A stretch of 64,000 bases of DNA from Citrobacter sp. wls619 (GTDB lineage: Bacteria > Pseudomonadota > Gammaproteobacteria > Enterobacterales > Enterobacteriaceae). The notes below the pieces were generated by a model, which saw nothing but the letters and a program-made list of their open reading frames with translations, ran no database searches and was not told the origin of the DNA. Positions 21,126-32,543 of the stretch are shown here, piece by piece (position 1 is the stretch's first letter; every line of letters begins with the position of its first letter). The stretch spans positions 35,237 through 99,236 of the forward strand of contig NZ_SZXJ01000006.1 of assembly GCF_005281345.1 (NCBI RefSeq), written 5' to 3'. A program made the position numbers and the translations under genes.

Positions 21126-22631
21126 GTGTCTACTGCAAACAATAAACCAACAGAAAGCGTCAGTTTAAACGCCTTCAAACAACCAAAAGCGTTCTATCTC
21201 ATTTTCTCAATTGAGCTGTGGGAACGTTTTGGTTATTACGGCCTGCAAGGGATTATGGCCGTCTACCTGGTGAAGCAACTGGGTATGTCAGAAGCGGATT
21301 CCATCACTCTTTTCTCCTCCTTTAGCGCCCTGGTGTATGGCCTTGTTGCCATTGGTGGCTGGTTAGGTGATAAAGTTCTGGGCACAAAGCGTGTGATTAT
21401 GTTGGGTGCCGTTGTCCTGGCCATCGGTTATGCACTGGTTGCATGGTCTGGTCACGATGCGGGTATCGTTTATATGGGTATGGCGGCCATCGCGGTCGGT
21501 AACGGCCTGTTTAAAGCAAACCCATCTTCCCTGCTTTCTACCTGCTATGCCAAAGATGACCCGCGTCTTGATGGTGCATTCACCATGTACTACATGTCCG
21601 TCAACATCGGTTCATTCTTCTCTATGCTGGCAACGCCGTGGCTGGCAGCGCGTTACGGTTGGAGCACCGCATTCGCCCTGAGCGTCGTGGGTATGCTGAT
21701 CACCGTTGTTAACTTCGCCTTCTGCCAGCGCTGGGTTAAACAGTACGGTTCCAAGCCTGACTTTGAACCCATCAACTTCCGCAACCTGCTGCTGACCATT
21801 GTTGGTGTTGTGGTGCTTATCGCTATCGCAACATGGCTGCTGCACAACCAGGGCATCGCACGTATGGTTCTGGGTGTTATCGCCATGGGTATCGTGGTTA
21901 TCTTTGCGAAAGAAGCGTTCTCTATGCAGGGTGCTGCACGTCGTAAGATGATCGTCGCCTTTATTCTGATGCTGGAAGCCATTATCTTCTTCGTGCTGTA
22001 CAGCCAGATGCCGACATCCCTGAACTTCTTTGCGATTCGTAACGTTGAACACTCTATTCTGGGTATTGCTTTCGAACCAGAGCAGTATCAGGCACTGAAC
22101 CCGTTCTGGATCATCATCGGTAGCCCAATTCTTGCCGCTATCTATAACAAGATGGGTGACACTCTGCCGATGCCGACCAAGTTTGCAATTGGTATGGTGC
22201 TGTGCTCCGGCGCATTCCTGATCCTGCCGCTGGGTGCGAAATTCGCGACCGATGCGGGTATCGTTTCGGTTAACTGGCTGATCATCTGCTACGGCCTGCA
22301 AAGTATCGGTGAGCTGATGATTTCTGGTCTGGGTCTGGCGATGGTGGCGCAGTTGGTTCCACAGCGTCTGATGGGCTTCATCATGGGTAGCTGGTTCCTG
22401 ACCACTGCCGGTGCAAACATCATCGGTGGTTACGTGGCAAACATGATGGCGGTTCCGGAGAATGTGACCGATCCGTTGATGTCCCTTGAAGTCTACGGTC
22501 GCGTGTTCCTGCAGATTGGTGTTGCTACTGCAGTTATCGCCGTACTGATGCTGCTGACGGCGCCGAAACTGAACCGCATGACGCAAGATGACGACATCAG
22601 TGAGAAAGCCGCTAAGGCCGCAACAGCGTAA
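21126..22631 (+). CDS. dtpA: Di/tripeptide permease DtpA (TppB), POT family
   Basis: A 501-residue proton-coupled peptide transporter with about 14 helices. The family motif [11 protein letters not shown] (ExxERxxYY type) is near residue 30, and a PTR2 signature lies in the [18 protein letters not shown] stretch. The start is GTG at 21126, preceded by AGAGG, as in E. coli; the open frame runs further upstream but without homology. A strong terminator follows. Confidence 0.95.
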   Translation: MSTANNKPTESVSLNAFKQPKAFYLIFSIELWERFGYYGLQGIMAVYLVKQLGMSEADSITLFSSFSALVYGLVAIGGWLGDKVLGTKRVIMLGAVVLAIGYALVAWSGHDAGIVYMGMAAIAVGNGLFKANPSSLLSTCYAKDDPRLDGAFTMYYMSVNIGSFFSMLATPWLAARYGWSTAFALSVVGMLITVVNFAFCQRWVKQYGSKPDFEPINFRNLLLTIVGVVVLIAIATWLLHNQGIARMVLGVIAMGIVVIFAKEAFSMQGAARRKMIVAFILMLEAIIFFVLYSQMPTSLNFFAIRNVEHSILGIAFEPEQYQALNPFWIIIGSPILAAIYNKMGDTLPMPTKFAIGMVLCSGAFLILPLGAKFATDAGIVSVNWLIICYGLQSIGELMISGLGLAMVAQLVPQRLMGFIMGSWFLTTAGANIIGGYVANMMAVPENVTDPLMSLEVYGRVFLQIGVATAVIAVLMLLTAPKLNRMTQDDDISEKAAKAATA

Positions 22632-22654
22632 TTCTCAGGGAAACTTAATTTCAG

Positions 22655-22685
22655 GCCGCTAACTGTTGTTAGCGGCTTTTTTTTT
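22655..22685 (+). terminator. dtpA intrinsic terminator
   Basis: GCCGCTAAC and GTTAGCGGC form a perfect 9-bp stem around TGTT, followed by nine T. Confidence 0.95.
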
Positions 22686-22735
22686 GCTCCAGGTAGCACT
22701 ACCATACGGTATACCTCAGCCAAAAGGAGTTACCG

Positions 22736-23341
22736 ATGAAACTGTTCTACAAACCGGGCGCTTGTTCTCTTGCTTCCCACATCACACTTCGTGAGAGCGG
22801 TAAAGATTTCACGCTGGATGGTGTTGATCTGATGAAGAAACGTCTGGAAAACGGCGACGATTTTTTCGCGGTAAACCCGAAAGGACAAGTTCCCGCACTG
22901 TTGCTGGATGACGGTACACTACTGACCGAAGGCGTCGCCATCATGCAATATCTGGCAGATACCGTTCCAGACCGTCATCTCCTGGCCCCTACCAGCAGTC
23001 TCTCACGCTACAAAACTATCGAATGGCTTAACTATATCGCTACAGAGCTACATAAAGGTTTTACCCCACTGTTCCGCCCGGATACGCCAGAGGAGTACAA
23101 ACCAACCGTTCGCGCATTGCTTGAGAAAAAAATGCAGTATGTGAACGAATCGCTGAAAGACAATCCGTGGATTTGCGGCGCACGCTTCAGCATTGCTGAT
23201 GCCTATCTGTTTACCGTGCTGCGTTGGGCGTATGCGGTTAAGTTGAATATGGCAGGATTAAGCCATATCGAGGCATATATGACGCGCATGACTGAGCGTC
23301 CGGCAGTTGCCGCAGCGCTTAAAGCGGAAGGGTTAAAGTAA
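22736..23341 (+). CDS. gstA: Glutathione S-transferase GstA (beta class)
   Basis: A 201-residue cytosolic enzyme. The N-terminal thioredoxin-like domain starts [15 protein letters not shown], with the beta-class Cys10 and nearby glutathione-contacting residues. An all-helical C-terminal domain follows, with SIADAYLF as its N-capping motif. AAGGAG lies 6 bases before the ATG. It conjugates glutathione to electrophiles and is probably monocistronic. Confidence 0.94.
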   Translation: MKLFYKPGACSLASHITLRESGKDFTLDGVDLMKKRLENGDDFFAVNPKGQVPALLLDDGTLLTEGVAIMQYLADTVPDRHLLAPTSSLSRYKTIEWLNYIATELHKGFTPLFRPDTPEEYKPTVRALLEKKMQYVNESLKDNPWICGARFSIADAYLFTVLRWAYAVKLNMAGLSHIEAYMTRMTERPAVAAALKAEGLK

Positions 23342-23347
23342 TTGCTG

Positions 23348-23413
23348 TTACCGGGTAGCGCTTGCGCTTACCCGGCCTACCGACAAACGTAGGCCCGATA
23401 AGCGTGAGCGCCA
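23348..23413. repeat. REP/BIME-type repeat between gstA and pdxY
   Basis: Two inverted units can be seen: CCGGGTAGCGCTTGCGCTTA with CCCGGCCTAC, then GTAGGCCCGATAAGCG. They sit between convergent genes, the usual location for such elements. Confidence 0.85.
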
Positions 23414-23424
23414 TTGCACATTGA

Positions 23425-24285
23425 TTACAGCTGAGTGGCGCTAAAGTAGTGTTCTGGTTTCGCGATACGATCCTGTGCGGCAACCACCTGCAGTTCATAC
23501 TCCTGCATCTCTTTGGTGGCGATCATAATTTCGTACACCGCCGCAGTCACATGCTCCAGCGCCTGCTGCAATGAAGCCCCCTGCAACAGTTTAACCAACA
23601 GCAAGCCGCTGGTGACGTCACCAACGCCAACCGGTTGACGTGCGCCAAAATCAACAAGCGGACGGCTGATATGCCACGCCTGATCGGCGGTGACCAACAG
23701 CATCTCAAAGCGATCTGCGCTGATACCTGCACGGGCAAGATGCTTAACCAGCACAATTTCCGGCCCCTGAGCAATCAGTTCACGGGCAGCCATCACCGCC
23801 TCATCAACATTGTTAACCGCATGCTCGCACAGAATTTCGAGTTCAATCAGATTTGGCGCGATAATGTCGCTGGCCGGAAGTGCGTGACGAACATGAAACT
23901 CCGCAACACCGGGCGCCACGATGCAGCCTTTTTCAGGATGCCCCATCACTGGATCGCAAAAGAATTTCGCCTGAGGATTTGCCGCTTTCACTTTGCGCAC
24001 AATACCCAGAATATGCTCGCCCTGCTCAGCCGATCCCAGATAACCACTCAGCACCGCATCACAGGTCTGAAGTTTATCGATATCAGCAATGCCCTGAACA
24101 ATTTCAGTCAGGTGGCTGGGCGGCATAACACAGCCGGTCCATTTACCGTACTGTGTGTGATTAGAAAACTGAACGGTGTTGAGCGGCCAGACATTCGCGC
24201 CAAGACGACGCATCGGAAATTCGGCAGCACTGTTGCCGGCATGGCCAAAAACAACGTGGGACTGGATGGCGAGGATATTCTTCAT
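23425..24285 (-). CDS. pdxY: Pyridoxal kinase PdxY
   Basis: A 286-residue ribokinase-like enzyme phosphorylating pyridoxal in vitamin B6 salvage. GYLGS and the [10 protein letters not shown] motif, the ATP/anion-hole region with its catalytic Asp, are visible. The ATG at 24285 ([17 protein letters not shown]) is chosen over a start four codons upstream. It is downstream of tyrS, behind a terminator, and pdxH lies beyond tyrS, so B6 genes flank tyrS. Confidence 0.95.
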   Translation of the reverse strand: MKNILAIQSHVVFGHAGNSAAEFPMRRLGANVWPLNTVQFSNHTQYGKWTGCVMPPSHLTEIVQGIADIDKLQTCDAVLSGYLGSAEQGEHILGIVRKVKAANPQAKFFCDPVMGHPEKGCIVAPGVAEFHVRHALPASDIIAPNLIELEILCEHAVNNVDEAVMAARELIAQGPEIVLVKHLARAGISADRFEMLLVTADQAWHISRPLVDFGARQPVGVGDVTSGLLLVKLLQGASLQQALEHVTAAVYEIMIATKEMQEYELQVVAAQDRIAKPEHYFSATQL

Positions 24286-24303
24286 TTTACTTACCACAAC
24301 CCT

Positions 24304-24337
24304 AAAAAAATAAAGGGGCGTAGTTTCCCACGCCCCT
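24304..24337 (-). terminator. tyrS terminator
   Basis: On the minus strand, AGGGGCGT and ACGCCCCT form an 8-bp stem around an eight-base loop, followed by TTATTTTTTTA. It lies between tyrS and pdxY, so pdxY depends on readthrough or its own promoter. Confidence 0.88.
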
Positions 24338-24349
24338 GCTGACTTTTAC

Positions 24350-25624
24350 TTATTTCCAGCAAATCAGACAGTAGTTCTTTTTGCCACGGCGCAGTAAGGT
24401 GTAGCGGCCGAACAAAATATCACTGTCCTGGAAGAAATATTCCGGGTCAGATTGTTTCTCACCATTAATGCTGACCGCATTAGACGCAATGGTCTTACGC
24501 GCCTGACCGCGAGAAGGCTGCAGCTCAGAATCCACCAGCGCCTGCATCAGGTCGGCACCCTTGTCCATTTCGATCATCGGTACACCATCCTGCGCCAGCT
24601 GTTCGAAGTCCGCTTCGCTCAGGTCGCTCAGGTTACCATTGAACAGGCTTTCGGTAATGCGTTTCGCCGCCACTAAACCTTCTTCGCCGTGAACCAGACG
24701 CGTTACCTGCTCAGCCAGAACATACTGGGCACGCGGCGCTTTACCGCTGTTCTTATCTTCTTCTTCCAGCGCATTGATCTCTTCAATGTCCATGAAAGTA
24801 AAGAATTTCAGGAAGCGATAAACGTCCGCATCAGCCGTGTTGATCCAGAACTGGTAGAACTTGTATGGGCTGGTTTTCTTCGGATCCAGCCAAACTGCGC
24901 CACCTTCCGTTTTACCGAATTTGGTACCGTCAGCTTTTGTGATCAGCGGAACCGTCAGGCCAAATACCTGGTTCTGATGCAGACGGCGGGTCAGATCGAT
25001 ACCAGAGGTAATGTTACCCCACTGGTCAGAACCACCAATTTGCAATGCCACGCCATGCAGTTTATTCAGGCAGGCAAAGTCATAACCTTGCAGCAGGTTG
25101 TAAGAAAACTCGGTAAAGGAGATCCCCTGATCGTCACGGTTCAGACGCTGCTTGACCGCTTCTTTGTTGATCATCTGGTTTACGGAGAAGTGTTTGCCGA
25201 TATCACGCAGGAAAGTCAGTACGTTCATACCGCCAAACCAGTCGTAGTTGTTCGCAGCAATCGCCGAGTTGTCGCCACAGTCGAAATCGAGGAACGGTGC
25301 AACCTGTTTGCGGATTTTATCCACCCACTCTTGCACGGTATCTTCAGTATTCAGTTTACGCTCGGCGGCTTTAAAGCTCGGATCGCCAATCAGACCCGTT
25401 GCACCACCCACCAACGCAACAGGCTTATGGCCTGCCTGCTGGAAGCGTTTCAGGCATAACAATGGAACCAGATGCCCCAAATGCAAGCTGTCAGCGGTAG
25501 GATCGAAGCCGCAATAGAGCGCGATCGGGCCTTGCGCCAGTCGCTCTGCTAACGCTTCCTCGTCCGTCACCTGGGCCACCAGCCCCCGCTCTTGCAATTG
25601 TTTAATCAAGTTACTGCTTGCCAT
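24350..25624 (-). CDS. tyrS: Tyrosyl-tRNA synthetase
   Basis: A 424-residue class I synthetase charging tRNA-Tyr. The HIGH-type motif HLGHLVPLL and the KMSKS-type motif KFGKT are present, and the C-terminal S4-like RNA-binding domain ([15 protein letters not shown]) follows. The ATG at 25624 ([10 protein letters not shown]) matches E. coli. The end is the family's CLICWK. Confidence 0.97.
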   Translation of the reverse strand: MASSNLIKQLQERGLVAQVTDEEALAERLAQGPIALYCGFDPTADSLHLGHLVPLLCLKRFQQAGHKPVALVGGATGLIGDPSFKAAERKLNTEDTVQEWVDKIRKQVAPFLDFDCGDNSAIAANNYDWFGGMNVLTFLRDIGKHFSVNQMINKEAVKQRLNRDDQGISFTEFSYNLLQGYDFACLNKLHGVALQIGGSDQWGNITSGIDLTRRLHQNQVFGLTVPLITKADGTKFGKTEGGAVWLDPKKTSPYKFYQFWINTADADVYRFLKFFTFMDIEEINALEEEDKNSGKAPRAQYVLAEQVTRLVHGEEGLVAAKRITESLFNGNLSDLSEADFEQLAQDGVPMIEMDKGADLMQALVDSELQPSRGQARKTIASNAVSINGEKQSDPEYFFQDSDILFGRYTLLRRGKKNYCLICWK

Positions 25625-25750
25625 CAAAATCTCCATGTATAAAACGACTGCACCTTTGCCGGTACACGACTTTTCGCCTGATGCGAAAGAGACATAGAAT
25701 AAAGCGCCGGATTCATCAGCACCAGCGCTTAAAACAAGAATTTTGCATCT

Positions 25751-26407
25751 TTAGGGGGCCAGACGGTCAATTTTCCACGCGTCATCTTCACGTTGGTATA
25801 AAAAACGGTCGTGCAGACGGTTTTCGCCACCCTGCCAGAACTCCATTTGTTCAATGCTCACGCGAAAACCGCCCCAGAAACTTGGCAACGGCACTTCCCC
25901 TTGCTGAAACTTCTGCTTGAGCTCAAGAAATTTACTTTCCAGAATTCCACGTGCGGAAATCCGACTGGACTGCTTAGAAACCCAGGCGCCAATCTGGCTA
26001 TCGCGCGGGCGACTGTGGAAATATTTTACCACCTCAAGCGTGGACAAGCGTTCGGCCTTGCCGATGACCATCACCTGCCGTTCCAGCGTATGCCAGGGGA
26101 ATAACAGACTGATGCGCGGGTTGTTCTCGATCTGGTGCGCCTTACGGCTGCCCATGTTGGTATAAAACACCAGCCCTTTGTCATCATAATGTTTGAGCAA
26201 CACGATTCGCTGGTACGGCTGACCGTGTTCATCGACTGTTGCGACGACCATCGCGGTAGGGTCTGCCAGTTTGGCATCACAGGCTTGCCCCAGCCAGCGC
26301 TCAAACAGCGCGAGGGGTTCGGCGGGAAGATCGCGGCGGCGAAGACCGCCTTTCGTGTATTCACGGCGCAGGTGCGCGATTTGCTGCAATTCGTCGTTAT
26401 CAGACAT
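25751..26407 (-). CDS. pdxH: Pyridoxamine 5'-phosphate oxidase
   Basis: A 218-residue FMN enzyme oxidising PNP and PMP to PLP, the last step of B6 synthesis. The split-barrel fold motifs are seen: [20 protein letters not shown] (FMN and substrate contacts) and, near the end, the substrate-binding Arg and His of ENRLHDRF. It lies upstream of tyrS on the same strand with a 126-base gap. Confidence 0.96.
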   Translation of the reverse strand: MSDNDELQQIAHLRREYTKGGLRRRDLPAEPLALFERWLGQACDAKLADPTAMVVATVDEHGQPYQRIVLLKHYDDKGLVFYTNMGSRKAHQIENNPRISLLFPWHTLERQVMVIGKAERLSTLEVVKYFHSRPRDSQIGAWVSKQSSRISARGILESKFLELKQKFQQGEVPLPSFWGGFRVSIEQMEFWQGGENRLHDRFLYQREDDAWKIDRLAP

Positions 26408-26466
26408 GATGTTGGGCTACGGATTGTCAGTGGGTGACGCTATTGTGCGCCGCCCAGGTGAAAATC

Positions 26467-26796
26467 TCAACGCTTCGGGTTCTGTAACTGACAGTTATTC
26501 AGCACAATTCTGTCTCGTTTATAGATCGTCGCATTGTCTCCTTTAGACCAGAAGACGTAGATACCATCTGTGTAGCGTGCACCCGATGCCGACACGCCCT
26601 GTTTGAGATTCAATAGTTGATTATCATAAACAAAGCTCGCCACCTGTCGGGTATTATTCAATTTTACGGTAAGCGGTTTTTCATCACAGCGATATTCGAG
26701 CGTATCCGTTTGCATACGCTCGACAAATTGGTTGTACACACTACAACCGGTAAGCAATACGGGCAGACACACTAATAACAGTTTTTTCATAGCCAT
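26467..26796 (-). CDS. mliC: C-type lysozyme inhibitor MliC, lipoprotein
   Basis: A 109-residue outer-membrane lipoprotein. The signal peptide ends in the lipobox LLTGC, with lipidated Cys near residue 18. The mature domain is the MliC/PliC beta barrel whose invariant loop ([10 protein letters not shown]) enters the lysozyme active site. An ATG two codons downstream (MKKLLLV) is an equally possible start. It is convergent to nothing and lies between pdxH and anmK on the same strand. Confidence 0.92.
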   Translation of the reverse strand: MAMKKLLLVCLPVLLTGCSVYNQFVERMQTDTLEYRCDEKPLTVKLNNTRQVASFVYDNQLLNLKQGVSASGARYTDGIYVFWSKGDNATIYKRDRIVLNNCQLQNPKR

Positions 26797-26883
26797 ATCC
26801 TGAAGACTTTCCTGGTCCCGGAGGGCAAAAACACCCTCCCTAACATCCCTAGTTTATCGGTATAGCGCGTAGAATAATTTCAG

Positions 26884-28005
26884 TTAACTCTGAGTTCGTG
26901 GATTAGCGGGGAAAATAGCCCCTAAAACGCTGGGCTCAGATGCGCCGGTCACAGAAGGCAGGTTCCCCGGCAGTCCCGCGAGAGTACGCCACGCCAGCCA
27001 GGCAAAGGCTAACGCTTCCATATCATCACCACTGATCCCGGCTTCATCAGTGGAGGTCACTTCCGTACCCGGCAGCAGCGCCGCCAGACGCATCATAAGA
27101 AGTGGATTGCGACTACCGCCGCCACATACCATCAACCGTTCACACCCTCCGCTCAACAGGACCTGCTCGGAAATTGTCACGGCCGTCAGTTCAGCCAACG
27201 TCGCCTGTACGTCTCGTGGGCTAATTCCCGGAAACTGGGTCAGATGGCGTTCAATCCAGCCATAATTGAAATATTCGCGCCCCGTACTCTTTGGCGCTGG
27301 TGCGGAAAAATACGGGTCGTTAAGCATCGTTTGTAACAGCGGCAGAATCACTGTCCCCGAACAGGCCCACTGCGCATCTTTGTCATAAGGTTGGCCACAT
27401 TGCCGCCAAATCCACGCATCCATCAGCATATTGCCCGGACCGGTGTCATATCCCCGAACCGGTTGTTTTGGAATGAGCAGTGACAGATTGGCAATACCAC
27501 CAATATTTAACACCATCCGGCGCTCCGTTGGATGCGCCAGCAACGCCTGGTGAAAAGCAGGAACCAGCGGTGCCCCCTGTCCGCCTAACGCGATATCGCG
27601 CCGACGAAAATCGCCGACCACCGTTACCCCGGTACGCGCAACAATCTGGTTGTTATCACCAATTTGTAGCGTATGTGGCGCAATTCCTGTCGGTTCATGC
27701 CACACGGTTTGCCCATGACAGCCGATCGCGACAATATCCTGCGGTTTTAATTTTTCCTGCTGCAGCAACGCGTTCACCGCATCGGCGAACAAACGCCCCA
27801 ACTGCGTGTCCAGTTGACCGTATTGGGAAAGCGTCAGTTGCTGCCCCTGACAGATATCCAGAATGGCCTGTTTTACATGAACGGGGATGGGCCATGTCAG
27901 ACTTGCCTGCTGCGCAACCATCGTTTCATCTATCGCCGCCAGCACAACATCCACACCATCAAGGCTGGTTCCAGACATCACTCCGATAAAACGGCCCGAT
28001 TTCAT
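26884..28005 (-). CDS. anmK: Anhydro-N-acetylmuramic acid kinase AnmK
   Basis: A 373-residue kinase of peptidoglycan recycling. It opens and phosphorylates anhydroMurNAc to MurNAc-6-P. The ATP-binding [12 protein letters not shown] is at the N-terminus, and [11 protein letters not shown] and the Gly-rich [12 protein letters not shown] follow, typical of this ASKHA-fold family. It is upstream of mliC on the same strand and divergent from slyB. Confidence 0.96.
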   Translation of the reverse strand: MKSGRFIGVMSGTSLDGVDVVLAAIDETMVAQQASLTWPIPVHVKQAILDICQGQQLTLSQYGQLDTQLGRLFADAVNALLQQEKLKPQDIVAIGCHGQTVWHEPTGIAPHTLQIGDNNQIVARTGVTVVGDFRRRDIALGGQGAPLVPAFHQALLAHPTERRMVLNIGGIANLSLLIPKQPVRGYDTGPGNMLMDAWIWRQCGQPYDKDAQWACSGTVILPLLQTMLNDPYFSAPAPKSTGREYFNYGWIERHLTQFPGISPRDVQATLAELTAVTISEQVLLSGGCERLMVCGGGSRNPLLMMRLAALLPGTEVTSTDEAGISGDDMEALAFAWLAWRTLAGLPGNLPSVTGASEPSVLGAIFPANPRTQS

Positions 28006-28136
28006 ACGTCATCCTTTTAAGCAAATTAGCCTTGACACTCCACCATAAAGTGTCGACTAATTCCATGCTTCCTTGATGATTTTTGCGGGTTAATCTTTCC
28101 AGTAACCCTTAAATTCCATTAACGTGATGAATGATT

Positions 28137-28171
28137 CGTTTATACTCGGTTAACCCGATTTCGGTTAAGAT
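28137..28171 (+). promoter_or_regulatory. Probable PhoP box and -10 of slyB
   Basis: CGTTTA-N5-GGTTAA (28137-28153) fits the tandem (T/G)GTTTA PhoP box with 5-base spacing. A -10 element, TAAGAT (28166-28171), lies exactly 12 bases downstream, the usual spacing at PhoP-activated promoters. SlyB is a known PhoPQ target in E. coli and Salmonella. Confidence 0.75.
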
Positions 28172-28279
28172 TTTCATATTGTTCCAGTAGAACATGTGAC
28201 CTTAGACTCACAAATGCCATATAATTTAGCCATGAGGAGTGCTTTATTAGCGTTTCGTGGTGACAAAGGAGATTTGTAA

Positions 28280-28747
28280 ATGATTAAACGTGTGCTGATT
28301 GTTTCATTAATGGGCGTATCTTTAGCGGGCTGCGTTAACAATGATAGCCTTTCAGGTGACGTGTATACCGCATCCGAAGCGAAACAAGTTCAGAACGTTA
28401 CCTACGGTACGATTGTTCATGTTCGTCCGGTGCAAATCCAGGGTGGTGACGACGCAAACGTGATTGGCGCTATTGGTGGTGCTGTGCTGGGTGGGTTCCT
28501 CGGTAACACCGTAGGCGGCGGTACCGGTCGTTCATTAGCGACAGCTGCAGGTGCGGTTGCCGGCGGCGTAGCAGGCCAGGGCGTACAAGGTGCGATGAAT
28601 AAAACCCAGGGCGTAGAACTGGAAATTCGTAAGGATGATGGTAATACCATCATGGTGGTTCAGAAGCAGGGTGCGACCAAATTCTCTGCGGGTCAGCGCG
28701 TTGTTATGGCTAACAATGGTAGCCAGGTTACCGTGTCTCCACGTTAA
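28280..28747 (+). CDS. slyB: Outer-membrane lipoprotein SlyB
   Basis: A 155-residue lipoprotein with lipobox SLAGC at residue 17. A glycine-zipper 2TM segment (GAIGGAVLGGFLGNTVGGGT, around 71-90, then AAGAVAGGVAGQGVQG) precedes a C-terminal beta domain. It forms oligomers that stabilise the outer membrane under PhoPQ stress. The ribosome site AAGGAG precedes the ATG. It is convergent with slyA. Confidence 0.95.
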   Translation: MIKRVLIVSLMGVSLAGCVNNDSLSGDVYTASEAKQVQNVTYGTIVHVRPVQIQGGDDANVIGAIGGAVLGGFLGNTVGGGTGRSLATAAGAVAGGVAGQGVQGAMNKTQGVELEIRKDDGNTIMVVQKQGATKFSAGQRVVMANNGSQVTVSPR

Positions 28748-28756
28748 TCGAATTCA

Positions 28757-28781
28757 CGTGTGGTCAGCCTCTGGCCACACG
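28757..28781. terminator. Hairpin between convergent slyB and slyA
   Basis: CGTGTGGTCAG and CTGGCCACACG pair over 11 positions (one G-T) around CCT. There is no long T tract, so it may be a weak terminator or a 3'-end stabilising hairpin. Confidence 0.6.
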
Positions 28782-28795
28782 TCGTGTTGATCGCT

Positions 28796-29236
28796 TTAGC
28801 CCTGCGACTGCAGTTCAATGATATTGTGTTCCAGTCTGGCGACCAGTTTTATCAGCAGATCAATTTCCTCAGCTGAAATCCCTTCCAAAATTTCGCCGCG
28901 CGTTTTGTTGATAACGGCTTCCATATCAGCAATCAGCGGTTCGGCCTTCTCCGTTAATTTAATTCTCTTTGCCCGACGATCGCTGGCGCAAGTCTGTCGT
29001 GAAATGAGTCCCTTTTCTTCTAACTGGTCGAGCGTACGCACCAATGAAGGCTGCTCAATACCAATCGCTTTAGCCAGCTGAATCTGTGATTGATCCGGTG
29101 GCAACTGATGAATGTTGTGCAGCGTAACCCAATGCGTCTGCGTCAACTCCAGAGGTTTCAGGCGATGGTCAATCAGAGCACGCCAAATGCGCACCAACCG
29201 TGCCAGATCAGAACCTAATGGCGATTCCAATTTCAT
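28796..29236 (-). CDS. slyA: Transcriptional regulator SlyA (MarR family)
   Basis: A 146-residue winged-helix dimer that antagonises H-NS at acquired and virulence genes. The N-terminal half is nearly identical to E. coli SlyA ([19 protein letters not shown]). The recognition region is [20 protein letters not shown], and the wing includes [12 protein letters not shown] consensus SlyA site lies just upstream. It is divergent from ydhIJK. Confidence 0.96.
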   Translation of the reverse strand: MKLESPLGSDLARLVRIWRALIDHRLKPLELTQTHWVTLHNIHQLPPDQSQIQLAKAIGIEQPSLVRTLDQLEEKGLISRQTCASDRRAKRIKLTEKAEPLIADMEAVINKTRGEILEGISAEEIDLLIKLVARLEHNIIELQSQG

Positions 29237-29246
29237 CTCCTTATAA

Positions 29247-29258
29247 TTAGCTTGCTAA
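29247..29258. promoter_or_regulatory. SlyA operator (autoregulation)
   Basis: TTAGCTTGCTAA reads TTAGCAAGCTAA on the other strand, exactly the optimal SlyA site. It lies 11 bases upstream of the slyA start codon, consistent with autorepression and possible control of divergent ydhIJK. Confidence 0.85.
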
Positions 29259-29428
29259 GTTATTGTGCTGATTTTAGAATAGTGTGCAGCATTTGTATTC
29301 CCAAAACAAATGTATTGCCAAATTTGCTTACCGGATGACATTTTTTCAGACATTATGCGTTACAAAGACACATTGTCCCTTTTTTTGCTAAACCTATAGC
29401 AACGCTCTTTTCGCCAAGGATTTTGCCC

Positions 29429-29665
29429 GTGAAGTTTATGTTTAATGCAACAGGATTGCCCCTACAAGATTTAATGATCGGAGCATCTGTCTACTTCCCC
29501 CCTATTTTCAAGGCGTTTGTTGCAGGATTTATCCTCTGGCTAGTTGTTCATCGCCTGCTACGCGACGGGATCTATTCTGGCGAAATCTGGCATCCCCTGT
29601 TAATGGATCTGTCCCTCTTTACGCTTTGCGTGTGTCTGGCCTTTATCATGTTGATTGCGTGGTGA
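29429..29665 (+). CDS. ydhI: DUF1656 membrane protein YdhI (AaeX-like)
   Basis: A 78-residue protein with two hydrophobic helices. It is the small first member of an AaeXAB-type efflux operon. The start is GTG at 29429, with AAGGA 8 bases upstream; the in-frame TTG at 29423 is only 2 bases from that site and is rejected. The ydhJ ATG follows 2 bases after the stop. Confidence 0.88.
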   Translation: MKFMFNATGLPLQDLMIGASVYFPPIFKAFVAGFILWLVVHRLLRDGIYSGEIWHPLLMDLSLFTLCVCLAFIMLIAW

Positions 29666-29667
29666 TT

Positions 29668-30531
29668 ATGTCGCTTAAAACCATTAAATACTTCTCCACT
29701 ATTATAGTCGCTGTTATTGCCGTCCTCGCCGGGTGGTGGATGTGGAATTACTATATGCAATCGCCATGGACGCGTGACGGAAAAGTCCGCGCTGAACAAG
29801 TCAGCATCACTCCGCAGATCTCTGGCAGCATTAGTGAACTCAACATTAAAGATAATCAACTGGTTAACAAAGGCGATGTTCTTTTTGTTATCGACAAGAC
29901 CCCTTTCCAGATTGCTGAGCTGAACGCACAGGCTCAGTTGGCCAAAGCGCAGTCCGATCTGACCAAAGCCAGTAATGAAGCCAAACGTCGCCGCAATTTG
30001 TCGCAAAATTTCATCTCGGCCGAAGATTTGGACAGCGCACTGCTCAATGTTAAAGCCATGCAGGCGACCGTTGCCGCAGCCCAGGCCAGTTTGCGCCATG
30101 CTCAGTGGCAACTGGCGCAAACGGTAGTCAAAGCCCCGGTCACAGGCTGGGTCACCAATCTATCAACCCGTACCGGGGACTACGCCTCAACGGGTAAACC
30201 TCTGTTTGCCCTGGTCGACAGCCACTCTTTTTATGTCATGGGCTATTTTGAAGAAACCAAGCTACGCCATATTCAAGACGGGGCACCTGCTCTTATCACG
30301 CTCTACAGCGGCAACATTAAGTTACAGGGTCACGTTTCCGGCATTGGTCGCGCCATTTATGATCAGAGTGTGGAAAGCAATTCCGGTCTGGTTCCTGACA
30401 TCAAACCAAACGTTCCGTGGGTTCGTCTGGCGCAGCGGGTTCCCGTTCGTATCGAATTTGATACCCTTCCGCACGATGTTACGCTGGTTTCAGGGACAAC
30501 CTGTAGCGTGTCCATCGGTCAGCAAAAATGA
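29668..30531 (+). CDS. ydhJ: HlyD-family membrane fusion protein YdhJ (AaeA-like)
   Basis: A 287-residue periplasmic adaptor. An N-terminal helix (residues about 8-28) is followed by the lipoyl-like half ([20 protein letters not shown]), an alpha hairpin (about 85-130) and a beta-barrel region. It probably links YdhK to an outer-membrane channel. The ATG at 29668 matches E. coli YdhJ. Its stop overlaps the ydhK start (ATGA). Confidence 0.93.
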   Translation: MSLKTIKYFSTIIVAVIAVLAGWWMWNYYMQSPWTRDGKVRAEQVSITPQISGSISELNIKDNQLVNKGDVLFVIDKTPFQIAELNAQAQLAKAQSDLTKASNEAKRRRNLSQNFISAEDLDSALLNVKAMQATVAAAQASLRHAQWQLAQTVVKAPVTGWVTNLSTRTGDYASTGKPLFALVDSHSFYVMGYFEETKLRHIQDGAPALITLYSGNIKLQGHVSGIGRAIYDQSVESNSGLVPDIKPNVPWVRLAQRVPVRIEFDTLPHDVTLVSGTTCSVSIGQQK

Positions 30532-32543
30532 AACTGCCCCGCCTGACACCCGCCAGTCTGCCGTGGTTTAAAGCCACGAGCGGACAGTGGCGTTACGCGC
30601 TGCGTAATACTATTGCGATGTGTCTGGCGTTAACCTTCGCCTATTACCTCAATCTGGACGAACCCTACTGGGCGATGACATCAGCGGCGGTAGTCAGTTT
30701 TCCAACCGTCGGTGGCGTGATCAGCAAAAGCCTGGGGCGTATCGCGGGCAGTTTACTCGGTGCAACGGCCGCATTGATTATAGCCGGCCATACCCTCAAT
30801 GAACCCTGGCTGTTTCTGTTGAGCATGTCAGTCTGGATCGGTTTTTGTACCTGGGCGTGTGCACATTTCACCAACAACGTGGCCTACGCTTTTCAACTGG
30901 CAGGCTATACCGCGGCGATTATTGCCTTTCCAATGGTGCATATTACAGAGGTTACGCAGCTGTGGGATATCGCCCAGGCACGCGTGTGCGAAGTCATCGT
31001 CGGGATCCTCTGTGGCGGCCTGATGATGATGATCCTGCCCAGTACATCCGATGGCACCACGCTGCTGACCGCATTGAAAAATATGCATGCACGTTTGCTG
31101 GAGCATGCCAGTTTACTCTGGCAGCCAGAAACCACAGATGCTATCCGCACCGCCCATGAAGGGGTGATCGGCCAAATCCTGACAATGAATCTGCTGCGTA
31201 TTCAGGCGTTCTGGAGCCACTACCGTTTTCGCCGTCAAAATACCTTACTCAATGCGTTGTTACACCAACAGTTGCGGTTGACCAGCGTTATTTCCAGTCT
31301 GCGGCGGATGCTACTGAACTGGCCTAATCATCCGGCTAATACCCGGGATATCATCGAGCAGTTGCTGACCGCGTTAGTCAAACCTGATACCGACAGCTAC
31401 GCCGTCGCACGGATTATCGCCCCGCTGTGCCCCGTCGATCAGCATGATTATCGGCACGTCGCCTTCTGGCAGCGTCTGCGCTATTTTTGCCGTATCTATC
31501 TGCAAAGCAGCCATTATCTGCGCTTACTGGAAAAGGGTGTCACGGTCGATAATCTCAATATTGAGCGCACGCCGGGTCTTGCCCGTCATACCGATAACGC
31601 GGAGGCTCTCTGGAGCGGATTGCGTACCTTTATTACGCTGATGGCAATCGGCGCGTGGAGCATTGGCGCGCAATGGGAGTCAGGCTCCGGGGCTCTGACG
31701 CTTGCCGCTATCAGTTGCGTGTTGTACTCCGCCGTAGCGGCCCCCTTCAAATCACTCTCTTTGCTGATGCGCACGCTGGTCCTGCTGTCGCTGTTCAGTT
31801 TTGCGGTGAAATTCGGTCTGATGGTCCAAATTACCGATCTCTGGCAGTTCATTCTGTTTCTCTTCCCGCTGCTTGCCACCATGCAGTTGTTAAAACTACA
31901 GATGCCGAAACTGGCGGGACTTTGGGGACAGCTGATCGTCTTTATGGGATCGTTTATCGCGGTGACCAATCCTCCCGTCTATGATTTTGCAGGTTTTTTG
32001 AATGATAATACGGCGAAAATCACTGGCGTCGCGCTGTCGTGGCTGGCTTTTGCCATTCTGCGGCCAGGTTCTGATGCGAGAAAAAGCCGCCGCCACATTC
32101 GCGCGTTACGGCGTAACTTCGTCGATCAACTTAGCCGCCACCCTTCACTCAGTGAAAACGAGTTTGAGTCACTGACCTATCATCATGTCAGCCAGCTCAG
32201 CAACAGCCAGGATGCACTGGCGCGACGTTGGTTGCTACGCTGGGGAGTGGTGCTACTGAACTGCTCACACGTAGTGTGGCAACTTCGCGTCTGGGAGGCA
32301 CGCTCAGATCCGCTGGCGCGCGTCAGGGATGTGTGTATCTCACTGCTACGCGATGTAATGAGTGAGCGTGGCGTGCAGCAACGTCCGCTGAATGCCACGC
32401 TTAATGAACTCCAGCGCATCTGTGATGCACTGGCCCATCATCATCAGCCCGCTGCGCAGGAGTTATCGGCCCTGATCTGGCGACTACACTGCTCACTTTC
32501 ACAACTTGAGCAAGCGCCGCCACCGGGCACGCTGAGTCGCTGA
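30528..32543 (+). CDS. ydhK: FUSC-family inner-membrane transporter YdhK (AaeB-like)
   Basis: A 671-residue protein with two blocks of about five to six helices (near 20-160 and 360-500) and cytoplasmic domains between and after. It is homologous to AaeB, an aromatic acid efflux pump; the substrate is unknown here. It ends directly against the stop of convergent sodC with no gap. Confidence 0.93.
   Translation: MKLPRLTPASLPWFKATSGQWRYALRNTIAMCLALTFAYYLNLDEPYWAMTSAAVVSFPTVGGVISKSLGRIAGSLLGATAALIIAGHTLNEPWLFLLSMSVWIGFCTWACAHFTNNVAYAFQLAGYTAAIIAFPMVHITEVTQLWDIAQARVCEVIVGILCGGLMMMILPSTSDGTTLLTALKNMHARLLEHASLLWQPETTDAIRTAHEGVIGQILTMNLLRIQAFWSHYRFRRQNTLLNALLHQQLRLTSVISSLRRMLLNWPNHPANTRDIIEQLLTALVKPDTDSYAVARIIAPLCPVDQHDYRHVAFWQRLRYFCRIYLQSSHYLRLLEKGVTVDNLNIERTPGLARHTDNAEALWSGLRTFITLMAIGAWSIGAQWESGSGALTLAAISCVLYSAVAAPFKSLSLLMRTLVLLSLFSFAVKFGLMVQITDLWQFILFLFPLLATMQLLKLQMPKLAGLWGQLIVFMGSFIAVTNPPVYDFAGFLNDNTAKITGVALSWLAFAILRPGSDARKSRRHIRALRRNFVDQLSRHPSLSENEFESLTYHHVSQLSNSQDALARRWLLRWGVVLLNCSHVVWQLRVWEARSDPLARVRDVCISLLRDVMSERGVQQRPLNATLNELQRICDALAHHHQPAAQELSALIWRLHCSLSQLEQAPPPGTLSR

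Noticed and set aside
21612..22586. 324-codon frame opposite dtpA
   Set aside because: Composition (rich in His, Gln, Asn, Asp) is the usual antisense artefact of a membrane protein gene.
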